From the NCBI RefSeq assembly GCF_000981505.1, contig NZ_LN827929.1:1240001-1304000 (forward strand): DNA of 64,000 bases, given 5' to 3'. The translations under genes and the position numbers were made by a program. Origin of the DNA: Candidatus Methylopumilus planktonicus (lineage in GTDB: Bacteria > Pseudomonadota > Gammaproteobacteria > Burkholderiales > Methylophilaceae). The notes under the pieces are model-generated. The model worked only from the letters and a program-made list of their open reading frames with translations. It searched no databases and was not told where the DNA came from. Below, one piece after another: positions 62,015-64,000 of the stretch. How positions within the stretch are numbered: the stretch's first letter is position 1; the number at the start of each line of letters is the position of its first letter.

Positions 62015-63033
62015 AATCACTTGCTGATCGATTAATTACTTGGCATGCCAAGTCAGGTCGACATCATTTACCTTGGCAGCAATCAAAAGACCCTTACGAC
62101 GTTTGGGTATCAGAAATCATGTTGCAACAAACACAAGTAGCCACTGTGATTAATTATTACCATCGCTTCATGAAAAAATTCCCGACCATCAAAGCATTGG
62201 CAGATGCCGATGAAGAAGAGGTCATGCGATTATGGAGTGGTTTAGGATATTACCGACGTGCGCGTTTTTTGCATGAAGGTGCGCAAATGATTATGGAAGA
62301 GATGGAAGGAGTCTTTCCTTCTCACTTTGACATGATGATGAAAATACCTGGCATTGGACGCTCTACCGCAGGGGCCATTTCAGCATTTTCGTTCAATCAA
62401 AAAAAAGCAATTCTCGATGGCAATGTGAAGCGTGTCTTAAGCCGTTATTTTTTAATTACACAATGGACGGGATTACCTAAAACAGAAAAAAAATTATGGG
62501 ATTATGCTGAGTCAATTCTTCCAGATAAAAACATCGCGACTTATACGCAAGCACTGATGGATTTAGGCGCTACGATATGTAATAAAAAACCTATGTGTGA
62601 AAGTTGCCCATTAAAAAAAACATGCCTCGCATTTCAGAAAAATAAAGTGCATCTGGTACCAACCCCTCGACCTCGAATAAAAATTCCAACTGAATCAACG
62701 CATATGGTCATTATTAAACATCACGATGAGGTTTTACTTATTAAGAGGCCTCAGGGTGGCATATGGAGCGGGCTATGGTCACTCCCTCAATATGAAAATA
62801 AATCTGCAACACCTCGTGCATGGATTAAAAAAAATTTCGGATTAGATGTGAGTTTGATAGAAAAAGATCTTAAAGCTTCAACGATATTTACCCATTACAA
62901 GCTCGATATTACTTATAGTATTTTGGAAGCTAGATCACAGCGTGCGAAATCTCCTCACGCGTGGCTATCCTTAAATACGATAGAAGGAGCAGCCATACCA
63001 GCCATCACCAAGAAAATACTTTTAAAACTCTAA
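62011..63033 (+). CDS. mutY: adenine DNA glycosylase
   Basis: MutY removes adenine mispaired with 8-oxoguanine. The 340 residues show the N-terminal LPWQQSKDPYDVWVSEIMLQ (catalytic Glu), the helix-hairpin-helix IPGIGRSTAGAISAF and catalytic Asp in LDGNVKRVLSR. The iron-sulfur loop reads CNKKPMCESCPLKKTC, and a NUDIX-like C-terminal domain recognises 8-oxoG. The first spacing of the cluster (C-x5-C) is one residue shorter than the usual C-x6-C-x2-C-x5-C. It overlaps exoD by 4 bases. Confidence 0.94.
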   Translation: MKSLADRLITWHAKSGRHHLPWQQSKDPYDVWVSEIMLQQTQVATVINYYHRFMKKFPTIKALADADEEEVMRLWSGLGYYRRARFLHEGAQMIMEEMEGVFPSHFDMMMKIPGIGRSTAGAISAFSFNQKKAILDGNVKRVLSRYFLITQWTGLPKTEKKLWDYAESILPDKNIATYTQALMDLGATICNKKPMCESCPLKKTCLAFQKNKVHLVPTPRPRIKIPTESTHMVIIKHHDEVLLIKRPQGGIWSGLWSLPQYENKSATPRAWIKKNFGLDVSLIEKDLKASTIFTHYKLDITYSILEARSQRAKSPHAWLSLNTIEGAAIPAITKKILLKL

Positions 63034-63456
63034 TGTCATATCACGATGCGGAATTTCAGCATCCAAATAGATATCGCTCATAACTTCAAATCCAAACTTC
63101 ACATAAAAATCGATGGCGTTACATTGAGCACTGATATGGATGGCAGAGAGTTGATTGAGTTTCGCAGTCACAATCGACTTTTCTATTAAAGCGCTTCCAA
63201 TGCCTTGGCCGCGATGCTCTTTTAATACTGCCATGCGTCCTAATTGCATATGACTTTGAATCACAATGGCCCTCGCACATCCAATAGCCTCCTCATCTTT
63301 AAAAACTAAAAAGTGAATTGCTTTTTCATCCATGCCATCCCACTCTAATTGAGGCGTCACTTTTTGTTCTTGAATAAATACTTTCTCACGAATATTCTTG
63401 AGTTGTGTATGGCCATCTATCCACTTTACGATCTCAACTTTCAGATTATTTTTCAT
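63022..63456 (-). CDS. GNAT family N-acetyltransferase (ElaA-like)
   Basis: The 144-residue protein has the acetyl-CoA pyrophosphate loop LKEHRGQGIGSALIEKSI and the surrounding GNAT strands (GCARAIVIQSHMQLGRMAVL, IHISAQCNAIDFYVKFGF). The N-terminal KVFIQEQKVTPQLEWDGMDE resembles ElaA-type GNATs. The acceptor cannot be predicted. It converges with mutY, overlapping by 12 bases, and is divergent from the DoxX gene. Confidence 0.87.
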   Translation of the reverse strand: MKNNLKVEIVKWIDGHTQLKNIREKVFIQEQKVTPQLEWDGMDEKAIHFLVFKDEEAIGCARAIVIQSHMQLGRMAVLKEHRGQGIGSALIEKSIVTAKLNQLSAIHISAQCNAIDFYVKFGFEVMSDIYLDAEIPHRDMTLEF

Positions 63457-63526
63457 AAGTGAAACGCTTGCATCTTGATACTGTTAGAGGCATGATGTGT
63501 TTACTATCTCTAATTTTAAGGATTGT

Positions 63527-63955
63527 ATGAATAAATTTTTACCTGCTATTGGGCGTGTATTTATTGCACAAATTTTTCTTGTATCCATTCTCATATCACT
63601 TAACGGCATTATGAATACGCCTGATGGTTATATTGCTTACCAAAATGGATTGATGAGTCATGGTCTTCCAGGTATTTTTGCACCGATCTCGGTCATTGTG
63701 CAACTCTTAGGTGGCTTTGCTCTTTTTGTGGGGTTTAAGACAAGACTTTCGGCACTTATATTAACCATTTATACATTCATCAATGCACTGTCTTATCTAT
63801 ATACCTCTACAATACTGCCTTCTCCTATATACCTCATTCCGCTCCAACAAGCTCTTCAGTACATAGCGATTACAGGCGGACTTATCATTTTAATGCAAAA
63901 TCCAGTCACCACATTTGCACTTGATAATGTAACAAAAACAAAAAAACGTAAATAA
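63527..63955 (+). CDS. DoxX family membrane protein
   Basis: The 142-residue protein (ATG at 63527, after TAAGGATT as ribosome site) has four hydrophobic segments and the DoxX pattern AIGRVFIAQIFLVSILISL, VIVQLLGGFALFVGFKTRL and LQYIAITGGLIILMQN. DoxX/YphA-type proteins are linked to redox or oxidative-stress functions, with no agreed activity. An earlier in-frame GTG at 63497 adds ten polar residues and is less likely. A terminator follows 15 bases after the stop. Confidence 0.85.
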   Translation: MNKFLPAIGRVFIAQIFLVSILISLNGIMNTPDGYIAYQNGLMSHGLPGIFAPISVIVQLLGGFALFVGFKTRLSALILTIYTFINALSYLYTSTILPSPIYLIPLQQALQYIAITGGLIILMQNPVTTFALDNVTKTKKRK

Positions 63956-63969
63956 GTTTTTTAGCATTC

Positions 63970-63996
63970 ATAAAAGCAGCCATCGGCTGCTTTTAT
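63970..63996 (+). terminator. rho-independent terminator after the DoxX gene
   Basis: ATAAAAGCAGCC pairs with GGCTGCTTTTAT across an ATC loop, a 12-base stem whose 3' arm ends in a T-run. It closes the DoxX transcript and, being symmetrical, could also stop transcription coming from the right. Confidence 0.85.
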
Positions 63997-64000
63997 GTTG

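Overview
The window looks like the chromosome of a small-genome, AT-rich betaproteobacterial methylotroph of the family Methylophilaceae, possibly close to 'Candidatus Methylopumilus' or OM43. This is inferred from a PqqA precursor peptide, a TorF porin-glnK-amtB operon, a B12-dependent two-piece ribonucleotide reductase, a glutamate-cysteine ligase of the Acidithiobacillus type, and betaproteobacterial gene orders (hemA-prfA-prmC, metX-metW, mreBCD-mrdA-rodA-rlpA, lipB-lipA). Genes are very tightly packed: 4-16 base overlaps are common and there is no gene-free stretch over 300 bases. No rRNA, tRNA, CRISPR array, insertion sequence or prophage was seen.

Layout. (1) 1-2197 is the edge of a variable surface-glycan island: a cut-off glycosyltransferase-like gene, an FkbM methyltransferase, a second glycosyltransferase, and two broken pieces. 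One piece is a diverged second copy of the last 219 bases of hemB. (2) 2198-7741 (minus) is rpe-trpE-trpG-trpD-trpC-hemB. (3) 7843-15433 holds hemA-prfA-prmC-metX-metW-ampG, then xth and pyrE. (4) 15430-18604 (minus) is gatCAB. (5) 18736-32517 (plus) is a long run: the cell-shape cluster mreBCD-mrdA-rodA-rlpA, lipoate genes, glutathione genes, an ApbE / NusG-domain-II / Gx-transporter trio, lptM and lysA. (6) 32514-43018 holds purU, ispH, nudB, nadA, a HIT protein, a ferredoxin-like protein, tonB, mpl, metH and ubiK. (7) 43138-45952 is a nitrogen operon (porin-glnK-amtB) with an excellent sigma-54 promoter. (8) 45991-50333 has an unknown barrel-like protein, orphan pqqA, mltA, apaG, thiG, thiS and a 53-residue small protein. 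(9) 50330-55717 (minus) has a dienelactone hydrolase, a small Cys-rich protein, a lysozyme-inhibitor-like lipoprotein, a secreted serine protease and split nrdJ behind an NrdR box. (10) 55982-63996 has waaA, a cysteine hydrolase, pcm, a TPP riboswitch driving thiC-uppP-exoD-mutY, a GNAT acetyltransferase and a DoxX protein.

How the genes work together. Most are housekeeping: tryptophan, haem, methionine, lysine, thiamine, NAD, lipoate and glutathione synthesis; wall elongation and recycling (mreBCD, mrdA, rodA, rlpA, ampG, mpl, mltA, uppP); and Glu-tRNA amidation. Both metH and nrdJ need cobalamin, and no cobalamin synthesis gene lies here. PQQ for methanol dehydrogenase is represented only by its precursor peptide. 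The points most worth a second look are the hemB 3'-end duplication at the island edge, the ApbE-EetA-EetB-like trio, the sigma-54 control of a porin with glnK/amtB, the NrdR box/promoter of nrdJ, the mutually exclusive helices of the thiC riboswitch, and the unknown protein beside pqqA. No clearly new multi-gene system was found.
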